Of a stretch of 64,000 nucleotides of DNA, positions 21,404 through 32,506 are shown in pieces (within the stretch, counting starts at the first letter, position 1; every line of letters starts with the position of its first letter). The notes under the pieces were generated by a model, which was not told where the DNA came from, ran no database searches, and saw only the letters and a program-made list of their open reading frames with translations. Source of the stretch: Brachynemurus nebulosus (taxonomy: Eukaryota > Arthropoda > Insecta > Neuroptera > Myrmeleontidae); NCBI GenBank assembly GCA_035578155.1, contig JAPWDM010000001.1, positions 165,017,498 through 165,081,497 of the forward strand, given 5' to 3'. The position numbers and the translations under genes are program-made.

Positions 21404-21895
21404 TAAATATAGTATATTGTGCAATAAGTGCGGGAAATTGTCGATTGCCCACGAAAGTGAAGTTGAGCGCACGAACGTAGTGAGTGCGCTCATTCGCTTG
21501 AGTGGGACAATCGACAATCCCGCACGAGTTGCACATACTATTTTTTATTACGAATTTCACATACTTTTTTCTATTATTATCACTATTTTTGACATTTTTA
21601 TAACTTTTTAAAATAATATTTTTAAGTGTTCGTCTTTTTTTTCTGGATTAATTATCGTTTAAATTACTTTGTTGGTGGTTTCTATAGAAATAATTACGTA
21701 TATTAAATATCTATTAAATGAAAAATTAAGAGGCGGCTTTGCGTGTTTTGATTAAATTTTGCGTGTTTTATTGTCAATTTGCGTGTGGAAAGTTACTTTC
21801 CACACGCAAAAAAAGTATGCGGGAAGAGTACAGTGGGCAAACAGCTATTTTGCGTACAGAAATGTGTGCGCCAAGTTAGTACTTCTCTCGCATGA
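21404..21895 (+). repeat. repeat W, copy 1: GC-rich hairpin plus conserved tail
   Basis: The first 130 bp form a long imperfect hairpin from ATAGTATATTGTGCAA to TTGCACATACTAT. The inner stems are GTCGATTG/CAATCGAC, GCGGG/CCCGC and GAGCGCAC/GTGCGCTC. A conserved tail of about 350 bp follows and holds a second small hairpin, GCGTGTGGAAAG/CTTTCCACACGC (21779-21807). The copy at 28503-28955 matches throughout. It is non-coding; the class is unknown. Confidence 0.75.
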
Positions 21896-22588
21896 GTAAT
21901 AAAAATAAATTTATTGAAATGCCACCACGGCACAAACTTGTTGGAACATGTCAGTTCGTTGGTTTGACAGCGTACAGGAGTGACTAAGATGGAAATTTCC
22001 CACTTTTACACTTGGTTACATAGGTAACCAAGGTCTTTATAAAATATTTTTACACAAAGAATCGAGTAATATTTTGAGAATAAAAATTCAATCCAGGCAC
22101 ACAGCTTCCAAAATATAGGTACTCTCTTTGGATAGAGTACAATTCCACCACTGCACTAACCTAGTACTGTCGATGCAAAGTAGGGGCAAGACTTGTTGGT
22201 TGTTGGGCTCATATTGCCTCCGTAATATGGTATTTAAATTACGATCGATATCAGGATAGTACTACTCGAAGAGTCTCGTGCGACTACAACAAATATTTAA
22301 TGGATGCAGATGTTGAAGGATATTGGAGTGACGAGAATTTAGACTAGATAAGGAATGTAAAGTTTAAAAATGTTAAAATTTTCGAAATTATCCAAAAAAA
22401 AGTTGATTAACTTCATAATTTTGCCTTTTCATAAAACCTTCCTGTAATAATGAGATGATAAATGCGAATATTTTGGCATAATGTTTATTCCGTCTTACTA
22501 TTTACTTTCTTGTAAACCTAATGCACATATAAAAATTCATGAAGGGGATGGGGCGAAAATAAGGCCTCATCGATATCCCTCCTTTGTA

Positions 22589-23419
22589 TGTCATACTTTT
22601 ATTTCCACAAAACAAATTTATTATTGATTTAGTAATAAAATCGAAATGCAAGACAGTATCAAAGGAACTGATACATACGTATAATTATTTATAGGTACAT
22701 ATAAGACAATGATTGATTGACCCTAAATGACCATTAAGTTAATGTATGTATAATCAGTGATCAGAGTTATTCAAATATTTACGTACCTATATTATTATGT
22801 AGGAATTGATAGAATATTTGTAGTTTTGTACATAGCCCCTTATAGCAAGCCATGTACATAAATGTACTTAATTATGATGGATGAGAATACTATTAATAAA
22901 AATATTTTTTGTTCGATGTAATTACGAATAATTAAATTACTCCGTTTTTGATAATTTACTGTAAAAAATTTCAATCAATTTTTTAATTATTCAAAGCACA
23001 TTAACTTCGATGATGAATGGAAACGGATTTAACTATTAGCATTTCTCTGAGCCTTGAATAAAATAGAGGGAATACAGGTATATATACAATGTATATATGA
23101 AAGTGAAGTAAAAAAAATGACTAGTGTTGATAAAAAATGGCTGTTAAACAAGGTTGGAGCTAAAATTTTTTTATACTTGTTGGTGTTATACTTATTGTTA
23201 TAAATATTGTTAGAATATTTACTAATTAATAGTCTAAAATTACAATATAAATCACACAGAAATTAAGAAATATTAATTATCATCGACACTTTGTAATTAT
23301 TGTTATAAGGTACATAAACAAACGTAACTCGTACTCGGTCTAAGCACTACATGTAGGTAACTTGTAACAATAATTGGTGCATACATATTTTTGAAATTTT
23401 TTATTTTCCTAATTTTTTT
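22589..23419. other. AT-rich stretch, nothing recognised
   Basis: No open frame with a domain and no delimited repeat was seen. Confidence 0.5.
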
Positions 23420-23423
23420 TTAA

Positions 23424-23879
23424 CAGGTTGGCTGCCATGAGATACGCCGATGAGTCTCAATAATTTGTTGTTGCTATGCCATGAGACCCGCCGGCGTGTG
23501 TCAAAGTAACATGTGTGGGGTGCCACCACACAGTATTCATGAACATAACCCAGAGGCCATGATAGGATTTCGTATGAAATACTTCAATTTTAACATAAGA
23601 CATTATTTTATTGTGATCTAGAGGGTTTCCATTCACTTTCGTGTAAAACATGGCTGAGGCTACCGGCGGATCTCACTATCGCATTAGCGCAATGCCAGTG
23701 AAAAGATATTTTCATACAAAATGTAAGTTACATGAGACCTGCTAGTGGGACTCGTGGCCTGTAGATAACGCAACACTAAGACTTGCTGGCGGCTCTCATG
23801 GCACCTTAAATGAGAAAGTCATTTATTATGATGGCCTGTGATAAATACATTATTTTCAATAATGGTGGCAGCCAACCTG
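23424..23879. mobile_element. TTAA-site MITE packed with quasi-palindromes
   Basis: The ends CAGGTTGGCTGCCA and TGGCAGCCAACCTG are exact complements flanked by TTAA (23420-23423, 23880-23883). Inside, a unit like ATGAGACCCGCCGG..GTCTCATGGC recurs four or five times with variation. The TTAA target fits piggyBac or Kolobok type; the CAG start is not the CCC of the other piggyBac-like copies here. Confidence 0.8.
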
Positions 23880-23967
23880 TTAATCAGTTGGTTAAACTAT
23901 ATTATTTATAAGTATATAATAAAATAAAATTCTTAATTACAAAAATAGTGAAGTGATGGTTAACGAC

Positions 23968-24230
23968 CAGGGGCGTAAGAACTGGGGGTGGGATCAAGGG
24001 GTCCGGACCCCCTTAAAATTACGTGGACTCCTCATAAAACGTAAATTTTCCTTCAATTTATTTTATTTATATTAAAAAGTAAAATTTTTAGTGGTTTACT
24101 GATATTTTTTATTTGAAAATGAAATTTTCGGAGACGACATTTTACGTTATCGGAGAATTGCGTTATTAAAAATTTGGTTATTTAAATTTTTGTTGGACTG
24201 CCCTGCAGATTTGTAGTTGTTGCGCCCCTG
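23968..24230. mobile_element. hAT-type MITE
   Basis: It starts CAGGGGCGTAAGAACT and ends AGTTGTTGCGCCCCTG, with a perfect 8-bp duplication TTAACGAC (23960-23967, 24231-24238). The interior has GGGGTCCGGACCCCC near the left end and AT-rich sequence after it. Non-coding. Confidence 0.9.
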
Positions 24231-24238
24231 TTAACGAC

Positions 24239-25206
24239 AGTCAACCATTCAGTTTAACAATCTTGGAAATCGACCCTTTTGTCATTAGTGAAGTGATGAA
24301 TGGTCAAGCATAGGTTAATGTTTTTGGCAATCGAAACTTTGTTTATCTGGCCACATTGAAAGTGTAGAGATGGATTGAGGATCGAGCTGTTAACATTTTC
24401 TCAGGATAAAAAAGTTGTAGAATATTTTATTGAAAAAAAATCACAATAAACAAAAAATAAATATAGTGAAATTAGTGCGAAAAAACCGAAAATTTTGCAA
24501 AACTTGGAAAAAATTAATGCGAAAAGAGGCTTATAAACATACATACATATATTCAAATGTATGAATTATGTAATAATTGAAACTACTAGATATCGCACTA
24601 TTAGTTTCAATTAAAAATGTATTTAGCAGAATCAAAGAATTGACAAAAATGTGGTAACTGGTTTTTAAAACAGTTTAACTTTTATAACTAGTTTGCACGA
24701 ACTAGTGTGAACCGATTTTCACTTATCATGACCAAAAAATATTCCGCGATGTTTTAATAATCTTAATCACAATAACAGATCATTGTATGATCACAGAATA
24801 GTTAACCGTATACAACGTATACAGAAACGACACCCATATAAAACATCAATACATTACGTTTGGGGATATTGCAACCCAGGGATGACCAGTAGGTACATCT
24901 TAAATATCGTCATTGTGTTTTATTATACTCTCTATTGGTTTAGCTCAAAGTGGTTCAGTATTATAACATAATCTCCATTTTTTTATTTTATTAAATTTGT
25001 AGTTTTATTTTGTTTTAATTATTTGTAATTTTATTTTTTATAGTATATTTTTATTGCGAATAGCAGTTTTAAAACTAAACATAGTGGGGATTAAAATTTG
25101 GAAGGTATACGTCTGCAGCCGTTTTTTAAAAGGAACTATTCCCAGACCTAACCAAAGCGAAAATGCAATCGGGATTCAGGGTCCGGGATGTAAAAGCGTT
25201 TTTTTT
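24239..25206. other. AT-rich stretch, nothing recognised
   Basis: Frames of 62-69 codons lack domains. No TIRs were seen. Confidence 0.5.
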
Positions 25207-25944
25207 ACCCGACTGCATCAGAAGGAGGGTAATGTGTTTCGAAAGTATGTATGTATCGTCTAACTATGTCTGTTTCTGTGGCGCAGCCTGCAGCTTAAAC
25301 GGCTCAACGGATTTTGGTAAAGAAGGTATCGCTGGATTCGTTTTAATATCGGGAATGCTATAGGCTGAAATTCTTCGTCTTAATATCGGGAGTGCTATGA
25401 TATTTCAAAATTCATCCCTTAAATAGGGGATGAAAAATTTATATAGCAAACCATTGGGTCTAGAAACGTGAAATTTTGCACACGAGTTCTTTATGTAACG
25501 TGGGGGAACACCAAGAAAATGTTTTTGGAAATTAATTCCCTAAGGATATAAAGTAGAGGATGAAAATTTATGAAAGGTATAATTTTGCACAGGGCCATCG
25601 GGGTCCTTTAGTAATGTAGATGAGTGATAGCGTATCTATATATTTTTTCTTCTATATAATTAAACAACGCTAAGAAGAACTACATAAATAAAAAATACGT
25701 GTATAATCAAAATAAATAAAAATAGGATTTTTCCAATACAACAGAAAGAGATAATACGATAAAAAGAGACTCTATATAAACTTTATTTTTGATTTTTCTT
25801 GAAAACCAGTTTATACAGAGGAAAAGTTTAAAAAGCTCGCTAATATAACTTCTTACAATTTTTTTGATAGTATAACAAAATTTTTGAAAAAGTTATAAAT
25901 TCTGATCAAAAAACACAAAAAAAGACTTTAAAGCCCAAAATATC

Positions 25945-26222
25945 CGGTCTGTGGCATCGGATGTGTCTGGCTAACGAACTTAGGCGAGCGAAATCGAATT
26001 CAAACCTACACACCAAATTTCATAAGCATTAAACGTTTTGTTCGAGAGTTATCGTGTACACACATAAATACATATATATATATTTATATATATATAAATT
26101 TTAGTGAAGTAGATTTTCGGGTTCTAGAGGCTCCAAAACAAATTTCTGCCATAGTCCCGGACTTAGGTCTTACCATAAGAGCTGCTGTAATAGCTGAATT
26201 TTCATTCTGAAAAATTAATTAA
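25945..26222 (+). repeat. interspersed repeat Y, copy 2
   Basis: The order of phrases is as at 8955-9262: GATGTGTCTGGCTAACGAA, TTCGAGAGTTATCG, a short TA run, TAAATTTTAGTGAA, CTCCAAAACAAATTTCTG and GTCCCGGACTTAGG. The TA run is short and interrupted here. Confidence 0.75.
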
Positions 26223-26223
26223 G

Positions 26224-26466
26224 AAATCAAAAAACCCGACTGCGTAGAAAGCTAACTAAACGGTGGAAACAAGATAAAAAACTAGAGATAAAGAAAACTG
26301 AATAAAAAAGTAAAGCAATCGGAGGCATTCATGTTGTATCAAGTTAAACAGAGATGTATGATGCCTCCGACTGCTTTACTTTTTTATTCACTTTTCTTTT
26401 TCTCTATATTTTCATTTTGTTTCCACCGTTTAGTTGGCTTTCTACGCAGTCGGGTTGATTGATTTT
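26224..26466. repeat. long hairpin (about 105-bp arms, 32-bp loop)
   Basis: The left arm 26224-26328 and right arm 26361-26466 share AACCCGACTGCGTAGAAAGC, ACTAAACGGTGGAAACAA and AAAGCARTCGGAGGCAT on opposite strands, with roughly ten mismatches by eye. Confidence 0.85.
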
Positions 26467-26469
26467 TTA

Positions 26470-27330
26470 CTTAATTTTTTTATTGCTAATAATTTATAAA
26501 ATCTGGTTTAGCCTCGGGCTTTACCATTTCTCTCTACAGCCTGGACTATACCCATATTCATCTGGAACTGTGAAGGATAACTGTAGAAAAATCTTTATGA
26601 GCATGGAGCCCTGAACTATCAGTTAGCATTAGTGTCTAATTCGATTACTAGTCAAATTCAAATACCTGACAAAGAATAAGATGGACTTTGAATTACACAT
26701 CGTGTATTTAAAAGCTCGCTTTTTTGTTTATATAAAAGAAAATTATATACGGAAAAGAAATATTAGAACACCACTATGCCCTTGATTTTAATCAGTGTTT
26801 TTCCTAGAATATTGCTGTTTATAATTAATTAAAAAAATGTGTTTATTGCACAAACAGCTACGAGTATTAGAAAAACATACATATAGTATATTCACAGATT
26901 TGATTATTCAACATTTTTAATGTATTTAATTGAAAATGGAAACAAATATACATAGAAACAATGCACAAAGATCAAAGATAAAATCTATTTTTCGCTAATA
27001 CTTTGTGTTAGCTAATTCAAAACGTTTACGCTTTGTTAAAATAATTCTGAAAAATTTCAAAATAGACATTATTTTGTATTAAGGATAATATTTATAGGGC
27101 TTTATATTTGTTTTCGAAGCTTCCTGTTTATAACAGATATCACCTACATAATATTGCTTCCGAGTCTACTTACTGAAAAAAATATTGTTTAAATGTATAT
27201 TACATTTTGTATATTACAAGTAGCGGAAGCATTGTGATCACTTTTGAAAAATAAAAAATTTTTTCTTTCTAAAATAAAATTCTTTACGTACATTTTACGT
27301 TTTAAAACTCCCTGAACAATTTTTGTTTGG
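26470..27330. other. AT-rich stretch, nothing recognised
   Basis: No gene, TIR pair or tandem array was delimited. Confidence 0.5.
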
Positions 27331-27334
<4 letters not shown>

Positions 27335-27361
<27 letters not shown>

Positions 27362-27690
27362 CCGTCTGTGTGTCACCAGTTTGCACCAAGTGGCATAACT
27401 TCTGAGCTATTCGATTGTTTTTAATGAAATTTTCAGAAATTATGCAGTTTGGTTCCTAGATGGTCTTCTATGAACTTAATCGAAATCGGAGTAACGATAG
27501 CTACGCCGCTACCATGTCATTCCATTAATATACTAAATTGCACCAAATGGCATTACTTCTGAACTATTCAATTCTTTTTTATGAAATTGTCAGGGTCTGG
27601 TTCTTAGATAGTTCCCTACAAATTTCATTGCATTCAGAGTAATAGTATCCATGGGGCTACCATGAAATCCCATTAAATGTCAATATCTTA
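27335..27690. repeat. GTCT/GTCC tetranucleotide run and two degenerate tandem units
   Basis: A GTCTGTCC-type run (27335-27372) is followed by two units of about 155 bp. Both contain TTGCACCAARTGGCAT, ACTTCTGARCTATTC and ATGAAATT. Such a layout is common at the 3' tails of insect non-LTR or Helitron-like repeats, but no coding part is attached. Confidence 0.6.
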
Positions 27691-27694
27691 TTAC

Positions 27695-28500
27695 TGCTAG
27701 TCCCACTTCGCTAAAATTTTTAAAGTATTTTGGGGGTTAGTTTGTAAAATATTTTTGCTATTATTTTATAATTTAGCCTTCAAGTGTTTTGAGTTACAAC
27801 AATTTTTTATGAAGTTGAAGGCGAAAATATAATTTCACGGTATATATATTTAGTAGAATACTGTTTTAAAGCCTTTTACGAGTACGAGGAAGCTGTGTGC
27901 CACACCCCATTGGCAACGTATTTTTTATTCTTTTATATTCAAAAATTATAATTATATCCCATGGTGTTCGTGGTGGAAGCGAAGGGAAGTGGTGGAAAGT
28001 TAGAATTTGAAATTATCTGGAATTGTGAAGGGAAACTGTAAATTCGAATTTGCGTCCTAAATAATATTTCGGACATAGAACGCTCAGATAAAAGTAAAAG
28101 CTGTGAATTAACTTTCTGAATTAATTTTGAACATTAGGGAAATAAAACGTCATTTCAAAATATGAGTTAATGTGTTGGAATTCAATTTTTTGCTTAAAGT
28201 ATAATTGCTGAAAAAAATTTTTCTTTCTTTCTTGAGAGTTGTGCACGACATGCAGAATTTTTCTTTTTTATAAAATATGTGTCAACCTTTTTAGGGCTGT
28301 ACTTTTAGCTTTAATATGTATGTATTTGAAAATCTTTCTATAATTATTACTTTAGGAGTTATTTGTGATTAAAAAAAATGGTACTTTTAACTTTAACCCT
28401 TGATTTATCTCTGAATGTAATGATTCCATAACAAATAGAAGTAGGGTTTTAGAAAGTTCAAATAATTATTTTTAGTATAAAAATATCGATTTTGTGGAAA
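27695..28500. other. AT-rich stretch, nothing recognised
   Basis: No domain-bearing frame and no delimited repeat was seen. Confidence 0.5.
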
Positions 28501-28502
28501 AA

Positions 28503-28955
28503 TAGTATATTGTGCAATAAGTGCGGGAAATTGTCGATTGCCACGAAAGCGAATTTGAGCGCACGAACGTAGTGAGTGCGCTCATTCGCTTGGCAATCGA
28601 CAATCCCGCACGAGTTGCACATACTATTTTTTATTACGAATTTGATATACTTCTTTCTATTATTATTACTATTTTTGACATTTTTATTACTTTTAAAAAT
28701 TATTTTTAAGTGTTCGTCTTTTTTTTCTGAATTAATTATTGTTTAAATTACTTTGTTGGTGGTTTCTATAGAAATAATTATGAAATATTTAATAAAGGGA
28801 AAATCAACAGGCGGCTTTGCGTGTTTTGATTAAATTTTGCGTGTTTTATTGTCAATTTGCATGTGGAAAGTTACTTTCCTCACACAAAAAAGTATGTGGG
28901 ACGAGTACAGTGAATGTGTGCGCCAAGTTAGTACTTCTCCTGTATGAGTAATAAA
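28503..28955 (+). repeat. repeat W, copy 2: GC-rich hairpin plus conserved tail
   Basis: It has the same architecture as 21404-21895. The central stems GTCGATTGCC/GGCAATCGAC, AAGCGAAT/ATTCGCTT and GAGCGCAC/GTGCGCTC are perfect here. Where copy 1 has a longer, differently spelled stem segment, pairing is still kept. The tail hairpin is worn. The class is unknown. Confidence 0.75.
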
Positions 28956-28959
28956 AAAT

Positions 28960-29897
28960 TCATTACCTTTGTAAAATCGATTTTAAAATTTTTGAAAAAA
29001 AATCGAATTTTTTTTTTTGCTTTTTAAAAAGACTTTAGGAGTAGTGACGCAGAAATTATGGGATTATTTAGTTAAGGGAATAAATTAGTTGAGCAGTAAT
29101 TTAGGTTATTGAACAGCAAAATTTTTCAACTAAAAAACATTTCAATTATTTACCAGAAAAATGTGATCAACATAATAATACTATATTTGATAGGCAAAAA
29201 ACAAATATTGAACAGTAAAAAAGATAATTTAGCAGCAAAAAATGTAAGTGAGGAGGAAAAAAGATAATTCAACAGCAAAAAATGTATTGATTGGCCAATC
29301 GGCTAATGTGTCGTATTTTTGATTGTGTTGAAAGTATAGTACTTAAAGAACAGCTTATACAACGCTTATAAAAAAATCGTCATCGAGAATAAAAAGTGGT
29401 GAAAAGTGAAAAAAATTATGAAAAGTTAAGAGTTGAAACTAATGTACTGGATATTCGAAAATCATCTGATAATACTAATTAAAAATAAGTGAATCGTTTG
29501 ACAGATATGTATGTACCTAGTATTTTTACAGTGATGGTCTTTGATAGTGGTAAAAACGTATCGTATGAATTTTGATTTAAATCGATTAAAAAATTTACAT
29601 GCTGTTATAAATGAACAAAACAAAATTAACATTATCTGTTTAACTGATAAAACCTGTATGAGTATAAAATAAAACAGAATAAAAAATTTGATAAAATTAG
29701 ATAATGTTGTTTAAAAAAATTAAATTTTTATTGATAAGTATAGATTCACAGATTAATTCTGACCGTTCAAAGTCCAACTCTGTTTGTTATGTATCCTTTT
29801 TTATTCCATTAGTACAATACCAATACAACATCGCGTAACAAAGATAGGAAACATGTTTGGTGGGCCAAAATTAATCTGTTGAAGTATAACTACATAT
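28960..29897. other. AT-rich stretch with a low-complexity segment
   Basis: At about 29090-29290 the phrase AACAGCAAAAAA/GATAATTNAGCAGCAAAAAA recurs irregularly, a decayed minisatellite. Nothing else is recognised up to the next TIR. Confidence 0.5.
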
Positions 29898-30247
29898 GAG
29901 GGGTGTCAAACCATAACGTTGTAAGTGCCAAAAAAATAAATTTTCAGTAGAGATAAAAAACCGTTTTATTTGAGAAATAACAAACGAATTAATGCATGCA
30001 ATATTTATTATTAAACTTTCATTTAATACGCATAATTAACATACAAGTTTGTAATATGCCAAAAAACAGAAATAATTTTAATATTAATTTTAAAAAACTG
30101 AAAACGACAAAACGTTGTAAGTGCCATTATTTATGCAAGTTATAACGTTGTAAATGTATCTTTACTTGCACTTATCAAATTAAACTTAAATTTTTAAGAT
30201 ATTTGTTTTACGAAGTTTTCATAAAACAATTTATTATCTCCTGCTAA

Positions 30248-30680
30248 TTACGGTAACATGGCATGAATGTCCTTCTTCTTCTCAGCAGTTAAAGGTACAG
30301 GCTCTTCTTTCATCTCAATTCCCAAGTCCTCAAAATTCGTCTTTGTAACTTCAGGTTTCAACAGTGAAATTGTTATCCATTGGGCAAAGTCGCTGTAACT
30401 TTTCTTTGTATAAATTACACCAAAATTTTCAGATGTTACTCGAGTCATAGTAGCCGAAGATATCTGTAGTTTTTTTGGTGTTAATTATCGTTGTAGCCAG
30501 ATTCATCCAATCAAAAAACGTTGTAGTCTCCACTATTGAGAATAATATTTCTTTACTAGCATTCGCAACAAGCTCAATGAGGTCTTTTGCAATAAGTGGT
30601 TTTGCACACTTTTTTGTTTTTTGAATAACTGAAAAATTACAATCACAGGCACATACAACGTTATGACTTGCTTTTTAACA
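30248..30680 (-). pseudogene. decayed reading frame inside TIR element (transposase-related?)
   Basis: On the minus strand, one frame gives ASHNVVCACDCNFSVIQK through about 30475. The neighbouring frame takes over with TMTRVTSENFGVIYTKKSY and runs to a stop at 30248 after EKKKDIHAMLP. The sequence between reads as ordinary protein: KPLIAKDLIELV and DLGIEMKEEPVPLT. One frameshift and the loss of both ends mark it as a remnant. I do not recognise the family; its place between the TIRs suggests an element protein. Confidence 0.5.
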
Positions 30681-30728
30681 ATATTGAGAATGGTGGCCGC
30701 CACAGAGTCTGGACGGTCGGAACTTTAA

Positions 30729-31630
30729 CCCTAGAATCATACATACTCGTCAAAACGACGAACGAACTTCTCTACCTGCTCCAATAATGTGACTTGTCGG
30801 TACCTGCTCGTTGTGAAACCTCTGTTATCTAATTTATTTGTTATTATAACACATAACACATATAAATTTTATTTATAGCTATTGTCATTTTTTTTATACT
30901 AAAATAGTGTGCGTCAAAAGGACGACGATGTATGATTAACCTATATTTTTTTTAAAGATTTTGTACTCCACATATAAAAGTTTTCCTAATTTTTCTAAAA
31001 TCTATTAAAGATATGGATGTTATAATTAATTTATTCAATGATTATGATAATGTGAAAGATGATTACAGCTGTTTGACTTATAGAGACGACATAATACTGA
31101 AGTTTGAATATATTGAATCGAAAACTAAAGAATGTGTTTCGAATGACTTAATAAAAGATTAACAATTTATTTTGTGGAAAATATTTTAATTTTTATTATT
31201 TTTTGAGATCTTATTCGAAAAATTACTAACAAATTTTAGAAAATTTACAAATGTGCCTAATGGGGAAATAACTACATATCTATAGGAATATTTATGACTG
31301 AGAAATTTCACATTCTGTAAAGTCACACATGTCCACTGATTCATAATAGTTCATAAATTAATTATTACAATTGATGTATTTATATATTTTTTAATTTTTA
31401 TAATGAAAATATGCTTTGATAAAAAGATTAAAAAAAATTAATAAATATTTATGTTAAGAAATTTTTCCAAATCCAATTTTTTTAAATATTTTGTTCTCTT
31501 TTGTAGTATTGTTATGTAAAAAAAATGTTTTTTGCAAATAAACTCTAAAACTCCCCGTAAAAAGTCCATTCGTCGAAACGACGCCGATGTATGATTAACT
31601 TGACTCGTAGACCAACGTATGATTCTAGGG
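30729..31630 (+). mobile_element. piggyBac-like non-autonomous element, copy 3 (complete)
   Basis: The ends CCCTAGAATCATAC and GTATGATTCTAGGG are exact complements flanked by TTAA (30725-30728, 31631-31634). At 902 bp it is the best-preserved copy. It lies inside the TIR element at 29898-31729. Subterminal CGTCAAAACGACG and CGTCGAAACGACG motifs near the ends may be binding sites. Confidence 0.93.
31013..31162 (+). CDS. 49-codon frame inside piggyBac-like element, function unknown
   Basis: It encodes the same acidic peptide as 391-540 on the minus strand, with Lys replacing Glu in the NVKDD segment. A single difference over 49 codons between the copies shows recent shared origin rather than proven selection. 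Confidence 0.35.
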   Translation: MDVIINLFNDYDNVKDDYSCLTYRDDIILKFEYIESKTKECVSNDLIKD

Positions 31631-31733
31631 TTAAGGGTGCAGGTAAACACCAGCATATAAAACGCTTTACTTCAATAAAACGTATTCGAATTTGTGTGGC
31701 ACTTACAACGTTATGGTTTGGCACCCCTCATAT

Positions 31734-31930
31734 ATCGAATTAAAGTAAAACGCACGTAAATATAGAAGGATAACAAAATAAAAAATCAATTACTTTTGTA
31801 TTTTTTTATTTTTGAGAAAAGGAGTATAATTTGTTCTTTCTACGTGTTTATTATAATAGTTGACTATATTAAGCATCATCAAATTATATGTTATTACAGT
31901 ACTTCTAAAAATTTATGATAGACAATCATA
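31734..31930. other. short AT-rich spacer
   Basis: Nothing is recognised. Confidence 0.5.
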
Positions 31931-31934
31931 TTAA

Positions 31935-32091
31935 CACTTTCATTGCCAAGCTAAAAATATAGACTTTGTGAGATGGCTAAATATTTTAAGTTAAATAAGT
32001 AGGTTCTTATATTTGTCACGCGATATCGCGTGATTGGCCATATAGTAAAGTAGCTGTATCACGCGATATCGCGTGATCGGCAATGAAAGTG
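31935..32091. mobile_element. small TTAA-site MITE with two perfect palindromes
   Basis: The ends CACTTTCATTGCC and GGCAATGAAAGTG are exact complements flanked by TTAA (31931-31934, 32092-32095). The perfect palindrome TCACGCGATATCGCGTGA occurs twice (starting at about 32017 and 32069) in 157 bp. The architecture parallels 23424-23879, but the sequences differ. Confidence 0.82.
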
Positions 32092-32095
32092 TTAA

Positions 32096-32503
32096 ATAAA
32101 TTGTTGCTTAATCACCATTACTATCTTGATCAAATCAAAATTGGTCACTGAGCTTTCTTTCAAAGAAATTATGTAAGAAAATTCAGTCGTGATAATTTTT
32201 GTTCAGCTTATACACCTCATTCTCAATGTTTATGATTTTTTTAAATTTTTTTAACGACCTTTTTGTTGACAAGGGGGCGGGCGGAGGCAGCGATATATGT
32301 TGTAAAATTTTTGCTTCAGTAAGCTTACAATTTTTTTTATATTTTCCCGTGTTTTAGGAATTTCTGTTTTTTCATTTTCTCCTGTTCTTTTTGCCATGCG
32401 CCCTGGACTACCTGCTCCAGTTGCTTCATTGTAGTTGCACCACTGCCCCGCATGTGCGACGTAATTCACGCAATCACGTAAAACTTTGTTAATAGTGTTT
32501 CAC
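32096..32503. other. stretch, nothing recognised
   Basis: A 72-codon minus-strand frame at 32251-32469 shows no domain. Confidence 0.5.
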
Positions 32504-32506
32504 TTA

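Larger units (their letters stand above)
20493..22584. mobile_element. TIR element with 4-bp target, hosting two other elements
   Basis: The left end AAGGAGGGGTATCGATAAGG and the complement of the right end AAGGAGGGATATCGATGAGG continue as CCYTATTTTCGCC, giving about 33 bp. TGTA flanks both sides (20489-20492, 22585-22588). Inside lie a Harbinger-type MITE (20769-21296) and repeat W (21404-21895). The remaining body is AT-rich and non-coding. The superfamily is unknown. Confidence 0.68.
25207..26466. repeat. composite repeat bounded by ACCCGACTGC and a terminal hairpin
   Basis: ACCCGACTGC at 25207 is the complement of GCAGTCGGGT near 26446-26455. The left part has the phrases AAACGGCTCAACGGATTTTGG and AAATTTTGCACACGAG, common in tails of insect repeats. 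The right part contains repeat Y copy 2 and ends in a long hairpin. I cannot tell whether this is one element or a pile-up. Confidence 0.45.
29898..31729. mobile_element. TIR element with decayed coding, split by piggyBac-like copy 3
   Basis: The left end GAGGGGTGTCAAACCATAAC and the complement of the right end GAGGGGTGCCAAACCATAAC continue as GTTGTAAGTGCCA (about 33 bp). ATAT flanks both sides (29894-29897, 31730-31733). Without the piggyBac-like insert it is about 930 bp. The core motif AACGTTGTAAGTGCC recurs at about 30113 and in variant form near 30142 and 30655. A decayed coding part lies at 30248-30680 on the minus strand. The superfamily is unknown. Confidence 0.75.
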
